The notes under the pieces were generated by a model. That model ran no database searches, had not been told where the DNA came from, and saw only the letters and a list, made by a program, of their open reading frames with translations. This document shows positions 25,720 to 33,750 of a stretch of 64,000 bases of DNA, one piece after another. Within the stretch, counting starts at the first letter, position 1, and the number at the start of each line of letters is the position of its first letter. Made by a program: the position numbers and the translations under genes. Source of the stretch: Clostridiaceae bacterium (GTDB lineage: Bacteria; Bacillota; Clostridia; Lachnospirales; Lachnospiraceae). Location: NCBI GenBank assembly GCA_902363735.1, contig CABJBA010000010.1, positions 162,508 through 226,507 on the forward strand. Reading direction: 5' to 3'.

Positions 25720-26277
25720 ATGATGACAGAGATTTCTTTAAATATTTTGGATGTGGCGGAGAATTCCACGCAGGCGGGGGCCTCACTGGTCACCATTTCC
25801 GTTGCCGCAGATATTGCAGCAGACTTACTGACAGTCACCATTAAAGACAACGGCTGCGGTATGACGAAGGAACTGAAAGAACAGGTAACTGATCCTTTTT
25901 TTACCACCCGAAAGACCAGAAAAGTAGGCCTTGGCATCCCATTTTTTAAATATGCGGCGGAAAGCACGGGAGGCAGTTTTTCCATTGAATCGGAGCCTGG
26001 AAGGGGAACTGTGGTCACGGCTGTATTCGGTCTGTCCCACATTGACCGAATGCCTCTTGGAGATATTAACAACACCATTGAAACATTGATCACTTGTCAT
26101 CCAAATACAGATTTTCTCTACATTTACCGTTATAATGACAGTTCTTTTGAACTGGATACCAGAAGCTTCCGGGAAATACTGGGAGAAATCCCCTTTGACA
26201 TGCCAGAGGTGAGGACTTACATAAATGAATATCTCAGTGAAAACAAATCAGAGACAGACGGTGGCGCGGCCCTGTAG
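25720..26277 (+). CDS. Histidine-kinase-like ATP-binding protein inside the hydrogenase operon
   Basis: A 185-aa soluble protein with a HATPase domain in residues 1-115: N-box LNILDVAENSTQAGA, G1 IKDNGCGMTKE, G2 KVGLGIPFFKYAAESTGG, then GRGTVV. No histidine-phosphotransfer domain or sensor is attached. The C-terminal 70 residues are unassigned. It sits 12 bp after hydC and 24 bp before the next Fe-S gene, so it is coexpressed with the hydrogenase. It may be a protein kinase acting on the complex or its regulators; this is inference. Confidence 0.8.
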   Translation: MMTEISLNILDVAENSTQAGASLVTISVAADIAADLLTVTIKDNGCGMTKELKEQVTDPFFTTRKTRKVGLGIPFFKYAAESTGGSFSIESEPGRGTVVTAVFGLSHIDRMPLGDINNTIETLITCHPNTDFLYIYRYNDSSFELDTRSFREILGEIPFDMPEVRTYINEYLSENKSETDGGAAL

Positions 26278-26301
26278 GCCCGTCAGGATTGGAGGAATAA
26301 C

Positions 26302-26679
26302 ATGAAAACTCTTGAAGAATTAAAAGCAATTCGGGAGAAGATGCAAAATCAGGTAACCATGCGGGAAGAAGACCATGGACGCACGCGTGTTTTAGTGGGA
26401 ATGGCAACCTGTGGCATTGCCAGCGGTGCAAGACCTGTTATTAATAAATTATCAGACCTGGTTCAGGAAAATCATATGAACGACCGGTTTTCTGTCATAC
26501 AGACAGGATGTATCGGTTTATGCCAGTACGAGCCTATTGTAGAGATCTTAGAGCCAGGAAAGGATAAGGTCACTTATATTAAGATGACACCTGAAAAGGC
26601 AGAAGAAGTTTACAAAGAGCATCTGCTGGGAGGACACATTCTTCAAAACTACACGTTGGCTTCTGCTGACATCAAATAA
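26302..26679 (+). CDS. Thioredoxin-like [2Fe-2S] ferredoxin protein
   Basis: A 125-aa protein with an N-terminal helix and a thioredoxin-like ferredoxin fold: ligands in MATCGIASGA and QTGCIGLCQYEP. This matches the stand-alone version of the N-terminal domain of HydB. Only Cys at four positions (one plus one, then two) are seen when both segments are counted loosely: the first segment has a single Cys, so cluster binding is likely weak or altered. It lies 12 bp before hydB with GGAGGAAT upstream. Confidence 0.8.
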   Translation: MKTLEELKAIREKMQNQVTMREEDHGRTRVLVGMATCGIASGARPVINKLSDLVQENHMNDRFSVIQTGCIGLCQYEPIVEILEPGKDKVTYIKMTPEKAEEVYKEHLLGGHILQNYTLASADIK

Positions 26680-26691
26680 GGAGGAAACAAG

Positions 26692-28479
26692 ATGTATCGT
26701 TCACATGTATTGGTTTGCGGCGGAACAGGATGTACTTCCTCCGGATGCCAGCAGATTATGGTCAGATTAAAAGATGAGTTAAAGAAACAGGATTTAGCAG
26801 AAGAAATATCTGTAGTACAGACAGGCTGCCACGGCCTTTGCGCATTGGGCCCCATTATGATCGTCTATCCCGATGCAGCCTTTTATTCCATGGTAAAGGA
26901 AGATAACATTCCTGAAATTGTATCCGAGCACTTATTAAAAGGACGTCCTGTAGAACGTCTGCTTTACGATGAGACAGTCACTCCTGCCGGAATCAAGTCC
27001 TTAAGTGATACAGACTTCTATAAAAAGCAGCACCGGGTGGCTCTTCGCAACTGCGGTGTTATAAATCCGGAAAATATCGAAGAATATATCGGCACCAATG
27101 GATATCAGGCTCTTGGAAAAGTTCTTACAGAAATGACTCCTGATGATGTCATTAAGACTTTGTTAGACAGCGGTTTAAGGGGCCGAGGCGGAGCAGGTTT
27201 TCCTACAGGCTTAAAATGGAAGCTGGCAAAGCAGAATGATGCGGACCAGAAATACGTCTGCTGTAATGCAGACGAAGGTGACCCAGGTGCATTTATGGAC
27301 CGTTCCGTTTTAGAAGGCGATCCTCATGCCCTTTTGGAGGCCATGACCATTGCAGGCTATGCCATCGGTGCTTCCCAAGGTTTTATTTACGTCCGTGCGG
27401 AGTATCCCATTGCTGTGGAACGTCTGAAGCTGGCCATCGCACAGGCAAGAGAGATGGAGCTCTTAGGCGAGGATATCTTTGGCAGCGGCTTCTCCTTTGA
27501 TATTGATCTTCGTTTAGGTGCAGGCGCATTTGTCTGCGGCGAAGAAACGGCCCTTATGGTTTCCATCGAAGGTAACCGGGGGGAGCCAAGACCCCGTCCC
27601 CCGTTTCCGGCTCAGAAAGGTCTCTTTGGCAAACCAACTATCTTAAATAACGTGGAAACCTACGCCAATATCCCTCAGATTATCTTAAACGGTTCCGATT
27701 GGTTTGCTTCTATGGGTACGGAAAAATCCAAGGGAACAAAAGTATTTGCTTTAGGCGGAAAAATTCACAACACCGGACTGGTGGAGGTTCCCATGGGAAC
27801 CACTCTCCGTGAAATCATCGAAGAGATCGGCGGCGGCATTCCAAACGGCAAAAAGTTTAAGGCGGCACAGACCGGCGGACCTTCCGGCGGCTGTATTCCG
27901 GCAGAGCATTATGATATCCCCATTGACTATGACAACCTCCTTTCCATCGGTTCCATGATGGGCTCCGGCGGTCTGATCGTTATGGATGAAACCGACTGTA
28001 TGGTGGATATTGCCAAGTTCTTCCTGGAATTTACCGTAGAAGAATCCTGCGGCAAATGTACTCCATGCCGGATCGGAACCAAGCGTATGCTGGAAGTCCT
28101 TGAAAAGATCACCAACGGACAGGCAAAGCTGGAGGATTTGGACCACTTAGAAGAGCTGTGCTACTACATAAAGGAAAACTCGGCCTGCGGCTTAGGACAG
28201 ACAGCTCCAAACCCGGTTCTATCCACCCTGAAATTCTTCCGGGATGAGTACAATTCCCATATTATTGACAAAACCTGCCCGGCTGGCGTCTGCAAGGCCC
28301 TGCTCTCCTATCACATTGATGCTGACAAGTGCAAGGGCTGTACTATCTGCGCCAGAAACTGTCCGGTTAACGCAATCTCCGGTTCTGTCAAGAACCCCCA
28401 CGTCATTGATCCTGAAACATGTATCAAGTGCGGTGTATGTATGGAGAAATGCAAATTTGACGCTGTTTATAAGAGATAA
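26692..28479 (+). CDS. hydB: Bifurcating hydrogenase subunit HydB (NuoF-like)
   Basis: A 595-aa flavoprotein that exchanges electrons with NAD(H) and probably houses the bifurcation site. Domains in order: N-terminal thioredoxin-like [2Fe-2S] (CGGTGCTSSGC, TGCHGLCALGP), FMN/NADH-binding NuoF core (LRGRGGAGFPTGLKWK, CNADEGDPGAFMDR, GAGAFVCGEETAL), a [4Fe-4S] site (ESCGKCTPCRIG), and two C-terminal ferredoxin clusters (CKGCTICARNCP, CIKCGVCMEKCK). The length is typical of HydB in trimeric hydrogenases. AAGGAGG precedes the start. Confidence 0.95.
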   Translation: MYRSHVLVCGGTGCTSSGCQQIMVRLKDELKKQDLAEEISVVQTGCHGLCALGPIMIVYPDAAFYSMVKEDNIPEIVSEHLLKGRPVERLLYDETVTPAGIKSLSDTDFYKKQHRVALRNCGVINPENIEEYIGTNGYQALGKVLTEMTPDDVIKTLLDSGLRGRGGAGFPTGLKWKLAKQNDADQKYVCCNADEGDPGAFMDRSVLEGDPHALLEAMTIAGYAIGASQGFIYVRAEYPIAVERLKLAIAQAREMELLGEDIFGSGFSFDIDLRLGAGAFVCGEETALMVSIEGNRGEPRPRPPFPAQKGLFGKPTILNNVETYANIPQIILNGSDWFASMGTEKSKGTKVFALGGKIHNTGLVEVPMGTTLREIIEEIGGGIPNGKKFKAAQTGGPSGGCIPAEHYDIPIDYDNLLSIGSMMGSGGLIVMDETDCMVDIAKFFLEFTVEESCGKCTPCRIGTKRMLEVLEKITNGQAKLEDLDHLEELCYYIKENSACGLGQTAPNPVLSTLKFFRDEYNSHIIDKTCPAGVCKALLSYHIDADKCKGCTICARNCPVNAISGSVKNPHVIDPETCIKCGVCMEKCKFDAVYKR

Positions 28480-28496
28480 TGGAGGAAACTTGTATC

Positions 28497-30242
28497 ATGG
28501 AGAATATTACAGTAAAAATCAATGGTATGGATGTAAGTGCTCCCGCAGGCTCCACCATTTTAGAGGCTGCCAGACTTGCACATGTTGATATACCGACTTT
28601 ATGCTTTTTAAAAGATATTAACGAAATCGCTGCCTGCCGGATCTGTACGGTAGAAGTAGGCGGAGGAAAGCTGGCTCCAGCCTGTGTATACCCTATTAAT
28701 CCGGGCATGGAGATAAAGACCAACACACCAAAGGTGAGGGACTACAGAAAGAAAACGCTTCAATTAATTCTTTCCAACCACAACCGCTCCTGTTTATCCT
28801 GCATCCGCAGCGGTGAATGCGAGCTTCAGACCATGTGTAAGGAAATGGGCGTGGATATAGAAGATTACTACGACGGCGCTAAGACACCTTCTGAGTTGGA
28901 TGAAAGCGCTGTTCATATGGTGCGGGACAACAGCAAGTGTATTCTGTGCCGCCGCTGCACCGCTGTCTGTGAAAAGACTCAGGAAATCGGTGTAATCGGA
29001 CCCAATGACCGGGGATTTGCCACATTCATCGGCTCTGCCTTTGATATGGGACTTGGCGAAACAAGCTGCGTCTCCTGCGGCCAGTGTATTGCCGTCTGTC
29101 CTACGGGAGCCCTTTATGAAAAGAGCAATGCCGGCGAGATTCTGGCCGCCATTGCAGACCCCGCAAAGCATGTGGTTGTTCAGACCGCTCCTTCTGTCCG
29201 TGCAGGCCTTGGAGAGGAATTTGGTTATCCCATCGGGACCAATACAGAAGGTCAAATGGTAGCCTCCCTCAGAAGGCTTGGCTTTGACAGCGTATTTGAT
29301 ACTAACTTCGGCGCTGACTTAACCATTATGGAAGAAGCCCACGAATTTCTTCACAGAGTACAAAACGGAGGCGTTCTTCCTCTGATCACCTCATGTTCTC
29401 CTGGTTGGGTTAAATACTGCGAGCATTATTTCCCTGATATGACGGAGAACTTATCCTCCTGTAAATCTCCCCAGCAGATGTTCGGGGCAGTTGTCAAATC
29501 CTATTATGCGGAAAAAATGGGCTTAAAACCGGAGGATATCGTATCCGTCAGCGTAATGCCCTGTACTGCCAAGAAATTTGAAGTGGGCAGAGAAGATCAG
29601 GATGCCAACGGTGTTCCGGATGTGGACTATACCTTAACCACCAGAGAACTTGCCAGAATGATCAAACAGGCCGGAATCCGTTTCACCAGCCTTCCGAAAG
29701 AAGACTTTGACACCCCTCTGGGTATCAGTACCGGTGCAGCTACCATTTTTGGCGCTACCGGCGGCGTTATGGAGGCTGCTTTAAGAACTGCAGTGGAGAC
29801 CCTGACCGGAGAAGAACTGGAAAAACCTGACTTTGCCGATGTCCGGGGGACCCAAGGAATTAAAGAAGCTACTTACAATGTAGCTGGCATGGAGGTGAAG
29901 GTAGCAGTCGCCTCCGGTCTTGGCAATGCGAGAGAGCTTCTAAACCGGGTAAAATCCGGGGCTGCAGACTACCATTTTATTGAGATTATGGGTTGCCCAG
30001 GCGGCTGTGTAAACGGAGGCGGTATGCCACAGCAGCCAGGCCATATCCGCAATACAGTTGACATAAAGGTCCTGAGAGCAAAGGTTCTGTATGATGATGA
30101 CGCAGGAAAGACTTTTCGCAAATCTCATGAGAATCCTGCTATCAAAGAATTATATGAAAGTTACCTGGGAGCACCCGGCAGCAAAAGGGCCCATCATCTG
30201 CTTCACACAACTTATGTGAAAAGAGAAATAAACAAAATCTGA
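28497..30242 (+). CDS. hydA: [FeFe] hydrogenase catalytic subunit HydA
   Basis: A 581-aa catalytic subunit producing or oxidising H2. N-terminal [2Fe-2S] domain (INEIAACRICTVEVGG), His-Cys cluster (HNRSCLSCIRSGECELQ), two [4Fe-4S] clusters (CILCRRCTAVCE, CVSCGQCIAVCP), then the H-cluster domain with L1 TSCSPGWVKYCE, L2 MPCTAKKFE and L3 EIMGCPGGCVNGGG. L1 has Ser where many monomeric clostridial enzymes have a second Cys. The start at 28497 is preceded by GGAGGAAAC; an ATG at 28479 overlapping the hydB stop is less likely. Maturation genes hydEFG are not in this window. Confidence 0.96.
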   Translation: MENITVKINGMDVSAPAGSTILEAARLAHVDIPTLCFLKDINEIAACRICTVEVGGGKLAPACVYPINPGMEIKTNTPKVRDYRKKTLQLILSNHNRSCLSCIRSGECELQTMCKEMGVDIEDYYDGAKTPSELDESAVHMVRDNSKCILCRRCTAVCEKTQEIGVIGPNDRGFATFIGSAFDMGLGETSCVSCGQCIAVCPTGALYEKSNAGEILAAIADPAKHVVVQTAPSVRAGLGEEFGYPIGTNTEGQMVASLRRLGFDSVFDTNFGADLTIMEEAHEFLHRVQNGGVLPLITSCSPGWVKYCEHYFPDMTENLSSCKSPQQMFGAVVKSYYAEKMGLKPEDIVSVSVMPCTAKKFEVGREDQDANGVPDVDYTLTTRELARMIKQAGIRFTSLPKEDFDTPLGISTGAATIFGATGGVMEAALRTAVETLTGEELEKPDFADVRGTQGIKEATYNVAGMEVKVAVASGLGNARELLNRVKSGAADYHFIEIMGCPGGCVNGGGMPQQPGHIRNTVDIKVLRAKVLYDDDAGKTFRKSHENPAIKELYESYLGAPGSKRAHHLLHTTYVKREINKI

Positions 30243-30250
30243 TTCATTAA

Positions 30251-30292
30251 AACGCGCCTTTGCCAGATCATAAAACCTGGTAAAGGCGCTTG
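30251..30292. terminator. Hairpin between hydA and bioY (convergent)
   Basis: GCGCCTTTGCCAG (30254-30266) pairs with CTGGTAAAGGCGC (30277-30289). A T tract follows on the minus strand (GTTTTAATG) and a weak one on the plus strand, so it serves the convergent ends. Confidence 0.75.
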
Positions 30293-30298
30293 CTTCAC

Positions 30299-30856
30299 CT
30301 ACAGGAAAGCTTGAATTCCCAACAGATGTTTCCTGAACTTTACTCCAAACAGTATGGCTATAATCATTTTAATCAGATCACCGGGTATAAAGGGAATGAT
30401 TCCGGCAAACATAGCTTCCACAAAATTCATACCAGTCTGGTAAACCAGCCATGCAGTCCCAATTCCATAACAGACCATAGTTCCTGTTATCATTCCGGCA
30501 AGGCATAAATACCATCGGTTTGTGAATCTGTCAATGACTTTCCCTGCAATGATAGCCATAGGAATAAATCCAATTAAGTAGCCTCCTGTCGGACCAAATA
30601 ATTTCCCTGCACCTCCGGAAAACCCCGAAAATACAGGCATGCCTACAAGCCCGATCAGCAGATAAGTCAAATAACTTATTACGGTTCTTTTAGTCCCCAG
30701 AACATACAGAGAAATGTAAATCACCAAATTGGTCAATGAAATCGGTACAGCGCCGATTGGAATTGAACATGGGGCCAGAATACAGATAACTGCTGTCATA
30801 ACACCAGAAGCTGCAAGCATAAAAACAGACGAGTTGTTTTCCCTGACTTTATTCAT
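30299..30856 (-). CDS. bioY: Biotin transporter substrate-binding subunit BioY
   Basis: A 185-aa membrane S-component of an ECF-type biotin importer with about six helices. BioY family signs are ISLTNLVIYISLYVLG, YLLIGLVGMPVFSGFSGGAGKLFGPTGGYLIGF and the C-terminal FIPGDLIKM. It overlaps the end of bioB by 8 bp, so it is cotranscribed with it under BirA control. The ECF energising genes lie elsewhere. Confidence 0.93.
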   Translation of the reverse strand: MNKVRENNSSVFMLAASGVMTAVICILAPCSIPIGAVPISLTNLVIYISLYVLGTKRTVISYLTYLLIGLVGMPVFSGFSGGAGKLFGPTGGYLIGFIPMAIIAGKVIDRFTNRWYLCLAGMITGTMVCYGIGTAWLVYQTGMNFVEAMFAGIIPFIPGDLIKMIIAILFGVKFRKHLLGIQAFL

Positions 30857-31835
30857 ATTCGAATCCCATCTCTCTCAGCATAGTTATATCCTGTTCTATA
30901 CTATTTCCCACTGTTGTAAGCATATTTCCTGTTATTGTAGCATTTACTCCGGAGCGGAAGAGTCTTTTCCCTCCGTCTTTAAAGTATTTCCTTCCTGCTC
31001 CCATGCGAATATAGGCCTGAGGATTCAGATAACGGAACATTGCCGCCGTACGGATAATATCATGTTCAGTCAGAGGTGTCAGATTTTCAAAAGGAGTTCC
31101 TTTAATGGGAATCAGTGCATTAATAGGAATAGATTCAATTTCTAACTCAGATAAGGATAAGGCCATATCTATCCGGTCCTTCCAGGTTTCTCCCATGCCA
31201 ATAATACCACCGGAGCAAATGGATAATCCCGCCGCTCTGGCAGACTTGATTCCTGATATCTTGTCTGAATAAGTATGAGTTGTACATATATGTGGAAAAT
31301 AGCGTTCTGAGGTTTCAATATTCTCATGGTACATCTCAACCCCCACTTCCCTTAACCTGGGAAAAGCCTCTGGTTCCAACAGTCCCAGGGACGCACACAG
31401 CTTAATACTGCATTCCTTATGTAATCTTCGATAGATGTGAATGATCCTGTCCAGATCCTTTCCCTCTACTCTGCGGCCCGCTGTTACAATAGAATATTTA
31501 TGAACACCGGCGGACTCTTTTTCCCTGCAATCGGCTAAAATCTCTTCCTCTTCAACCAAATCATATTCCTCACACCCGGTCCGGTTAAAGGAGGACTGCG
31601 TACAAAACTTGCAGTCCTCACTGCAGCTTCCTGATCTTCCATTGATAATACTGCACAAGTCCACTCTGTTTTTGCATAATGCTTTTCTTATTTCATCAGC
31701 CCCGTCCACCAGATCTTCCAGATTGGCATATTCAAAAAATGAGAGGTCATCTTCTCTTGTAAGACGCTTCCCTTTGATAATTTCCTGCGCAAGCTCTTTC
31801 ATTGTCTTTTCTCTATATGCATCATCAGTAATCAT
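30849..31835 (-). CDS. bioB: Biotin synthase
   Basis: Radical-SAM enzyme (328 aa) inserting sulfur into dethiobiotin. The radical-SAM cluster motif is CSEDCKFCTQ; HENIETSERYFPHICTTHTY, CSGGIIGMGE and NALIPIKGTPFENL are typical of BioB. Two start choices exist; 31835 has AAAGGG at good spacing, while the ATG at 31850 lacks a site. bioA, D and F are not nearby, so the cell may take up dethiobiotin or keep the other genes elsewhere. Confidence 0.93.
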   Translation of the reverse strand: MITDDAYREKTMKELAQEIIKGKRLTREDDLSFFEYANLEDLVDGADEIRKALCKNRVDLCSIINGRSGSCSEDCKFCTQSSFNRTGCEEYDLVEEEEILADCREKESAGVHKYSIVTAGRRVEGKDLDRIIHIYRRLHKECSIKLCASLGLLEPEAFPRLREVGVEMYHENIETSERYFPHICTTHTYSDKISGIKSARAAGLSICSGGIIGMGETWKDRIDMALSLSELEIESIPINALIPIKGTPFENLTPLTEHDIIRTAAMFRYLNPQAYIRMGAGRKYFKDGGKRLFRSGVNATITGNMLTTVGNSIEQDITMLREMGFEYE

Positions 31836-31871
31836 GCATTTCCCTTTCATTTTATCTTACACAATGTCCTT

Positions 31872-31925
31872 ATTATACAAATGTATTTTTGTATTGTCAA
31901 CCTCATTTTTTTATTGGTTAACAAT
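31872..31925 (-). promoter_or_regulatory. bioBY promoter with BirA operator
   Basis: Minus-strand -35 TTGACA (31895-31900), 17-bp spacer, -10 TATAAT (31872-31877). The half-sites TTGTCAAC (31894-31901) and GTTAACAA (31917-31924) are separated by 15 bp, the standard geometry of a BirA box, and overlap the -35. Biotin-loaded BirA would repress bioB-bioY. Confidence 0.85.
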
Positions 31926-32014
31926 ATAAGAATGCCAATGGCTTCAGAAAATCATTTAAGAATTATGCATGGATTACCAAGAAACCTCCATACTAAGACT
32001 GGAGGTGATAAAAC

Positions 32015-32188
32015 ATGAGCCCAAAAGAATTAAACTATATCGAGGACGCTCTCGGACACGAAAAATTTTTAAAAACCCAGTGCCAGGATGCGGCACAGAA
32101 TCTTCAGGACCCTGAATTAAAGGCCTGCGCACAGCAGCTTTTACAAAAGCATCAGCAGATCTTTGATAGTTTCTATAACTTAGTGTAA
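32015..32188 (+). CDS. Small spore-coat-associated protein (57 aa)
   Basis: A 57-aa helical protein (MSPKELNYIEDALGHEKFL ... DPELKACAQQLLQKHQQIFD) with GGAGGTG upstream. It lies 13 bp before a CotF-type coat protein gene and resembles short proteins commonly paired with CotF in Clostridia. It is too short for most gene-finder cut-offs. Probably made in the mother cell during sporulation; no sporulation sigma-factor promoter could be assigned with confidence. Confidence 0.75.
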   Translation: MSPKELNYIEDALGHEKFLKTQCQDAAQNLQDPELKACAQQLLQKHQQIFDSFYNLV

Positions 32189-32201
32189 GGAGGAATCACT
32201 T

Positions 32202-32447
32202 ATGGATGACAAGTGTATTATGGAGAACCTGCTGCACACAGCCAAAGGTGTGTGCAGCTTATATCTGCATGGAACCATTGAGTCCCCTACGATGAACGTG
32301 CATCAGGCATTTGACAGCGCATTAAATGACAGCTTATGCATGCAGGATGACATTTACAAAAAGATGTCCTCAAAGGGATGGTATACCACAGAACCGGCTG
32401 AGCAGCAAAAAATTACCAAAGTAAAAAACCAGTTTGCAGGCATGTAA
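32202..32447 (+). CDS. CotF-family spore coat protein
   Basis: An 81-aa protein with the CotF-type pattern ENLLHTAKGVCSLYLHGTIES ... VHQAFDSALNDSLCMQDDIYKKM ... KGWYTTEPAEQQKI. The fold is a helical bundle. It is the second gene of a two-gene coat operon; AAGGAGG precedes it and a strong terminator follows. This supports an endospore-forming host. Confidence 0.85.
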   Translation: MDDKCIMENLLHTAKGVCSLYLHGTIESPTMNVHQAFDSALNDSLCMQDDIYKKMSSKGWYTTEPAEQQKITKVKNQFAGM

Positions 32448-32451
32448 CTGA

Positions 32452-32500
32452 AAAAAGCTATGGGAATCCTTTACAGAGGGATTTCCCATAGCTTTTTTTG
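32452..32500 (+). terminator. Terminator of the coat-protein operon
   Basis: AAAAAGCTATGGGAAT (32453-32468) pairs with ATTTCCCATAGCTTTTTTT (about 32481-32499) across a short loop; a strong rho-independent terminator. Confidence 0.88.
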
Positions 32501-32568
32501 CTTGATTTACACGGTTTTCTCTGACTGTACCGCTTCCTGCTTGGCGATGTGTATCTTTCAGAACATGC

Positions 32569-33750
32569 TTAATAATAAGTTACTGTAACTTTTTTCCCCA
32601 TCTCTCCTGCGGTTTGCTTTAACTGCTCCACCAGATTCTGCCGGATACCTAAATCAAAGGGCAGTCCCGGATTCTGGTAAGCGATGTTAATGGCTCTTCC
32701 CACATATAAATGAAGCTCCGTACAATCCTCTATGATCATCTTAGCTGCCATGGATGCGCCGTTTGCACGGTCCAGTTCCAGAAAAAATTCTTCCGATACA
32801 GACTCATTCTTTACATAGCTTTTCAAAAGCTGCAGGACCCTGTTTAAGGTTAAGACCCCCTCTGTTACCAACTCAATGCCCTCCATATAAGCAATAGGGG
32901 GAATTTCCGAATCATTGTAATCCAGGGAAACATCCAGCTTCTTTCCGGTTACTCTGGATACAATATTTGCACTGGTTCCTCCGCAGACAATTCTCTTTAC
33001 CCCGTCTTCTCCGGAAAGAAAATCCTTAACAATCCCAATGTCATCCTTTTGGCTCTTAGGAGGCCCTGTCAGCAAGTGGACCGGTTTCCTGTCAATAACC
33101 CGCATAACTGCCACTGTAGTGTCATCTCCCGGCCTGAACTGATAAAGTTCATCGCAGGCTCTGCATAACGCAGAAGCCAGACGGACTGCAGATACGGTCA
33201 GGCGGTACTGCTTTACCGCATAAGCTGCCAAGTCATCCCACTGCCAGCCAAAGTTCAATAGCTGACCGACTCCCGCATGAATGGTTCCATCGCTCATCAG
33301 AATCAGAGCGTCTCCTTTTTTTACATGAAAACGGTATTCATTGATCTGTTTATCCCGGATGACTCTGGAATTCTTGGGGATAGAAACCAGACTTCCACTG
33401 CGGATAAAAACACATCCCGGATTGTCAAATTCCACGAGGTAGGCTTCCCCGCTGTTAAACACCTGAAGAATACTGAAGGTGGAATAAGCCACCTGACGCA
33501 CCTGACACACCGGAAGAGTCTCCACAATGGTTTCCACGCACTCCTCTAAAGTGGCTCCGTTTAAAAACATGGTTCCCAGGATCTTGGAGGTCATGGTAGC
33601 CAGAATATTGGCCTTTACCCCACTGCCCATGCCGTCGGCAAGGATCAGGATGTGGGAATCACCTGTTTGCAGGATCTCCACCTTGTCTCCGCATAATATT
33701 TCGCTGAATTTATTTAAGCTTTTGTATGCAACATCAACCGTAACTCCCAT
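32569..33750 (-). CDS. SpoIIE/PP2C-type serine/threonine phosphatase
   Basis: A 393-aa protein. Residues ~1-215 form a PP2C-like SpoIIE phosphatase domain: GDKVEILQTGDSHILILADGMGSGVKA with metal-binding Asp residues, LMSDGTIHAG and RPGDDTTVAVMR. The remaining ~180 residues (VNGxx-free, KRIVCGGTSANIVSR) are found in similar clostridial proteins and have no role known to me. The ATG at 33750 overlaps the stop of the PAS-hydrogenase gene by one base, so they are made together. It probably dephosphorylates a target under control of that sensor. It lacks the SpoIIE membrane region, so it is not the sporulation SpoIIE itself. Confidence 0.85.
   Translation of the reverse strand: MGVTVDVAYKSLNKFSEILCGDKVEILQTGDSHILILADGMGSGVKANILATMTSKILGTMFLNGATLEECVETIVETLPVCQVRQVAYSTFSILQVFNSGEAYLVEFDNPGCVFIRSGSLVSIPKNSRVIRDKQINEYRFHVKKGDALILMSDGTIHAGVGQLLNFGWQWDDLAAYAVKQYRLTVSAVRLASALCRACDELYQFRPGDDTTVAVMRVIDRKPVHLLTGPPKSQKDDIGIVKDFLSGEDGVKRIVCGGTSANIVSRVTGKKLDVSLDYNDSEIPPIAYMEGIELVTEGVLTLNRVLQLLKSYVKNESVSEEFFLELDRANGASMAAKMIIEDCTELHLYVGRAINIAYQNPGLPFDLGIRQNLVEQLKQTAGEMGKKVTVTYY

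Noticed and set aside
26302..26679. Reading this gene as a second NuoE subunit
   Set aside because: It is shorter than NuoE, lacks the N-terminal helical domain and the four-Cys spacing CxxxxC...CxxxC, and better fits a stand-alone thioredoxin-like ferredoxin.
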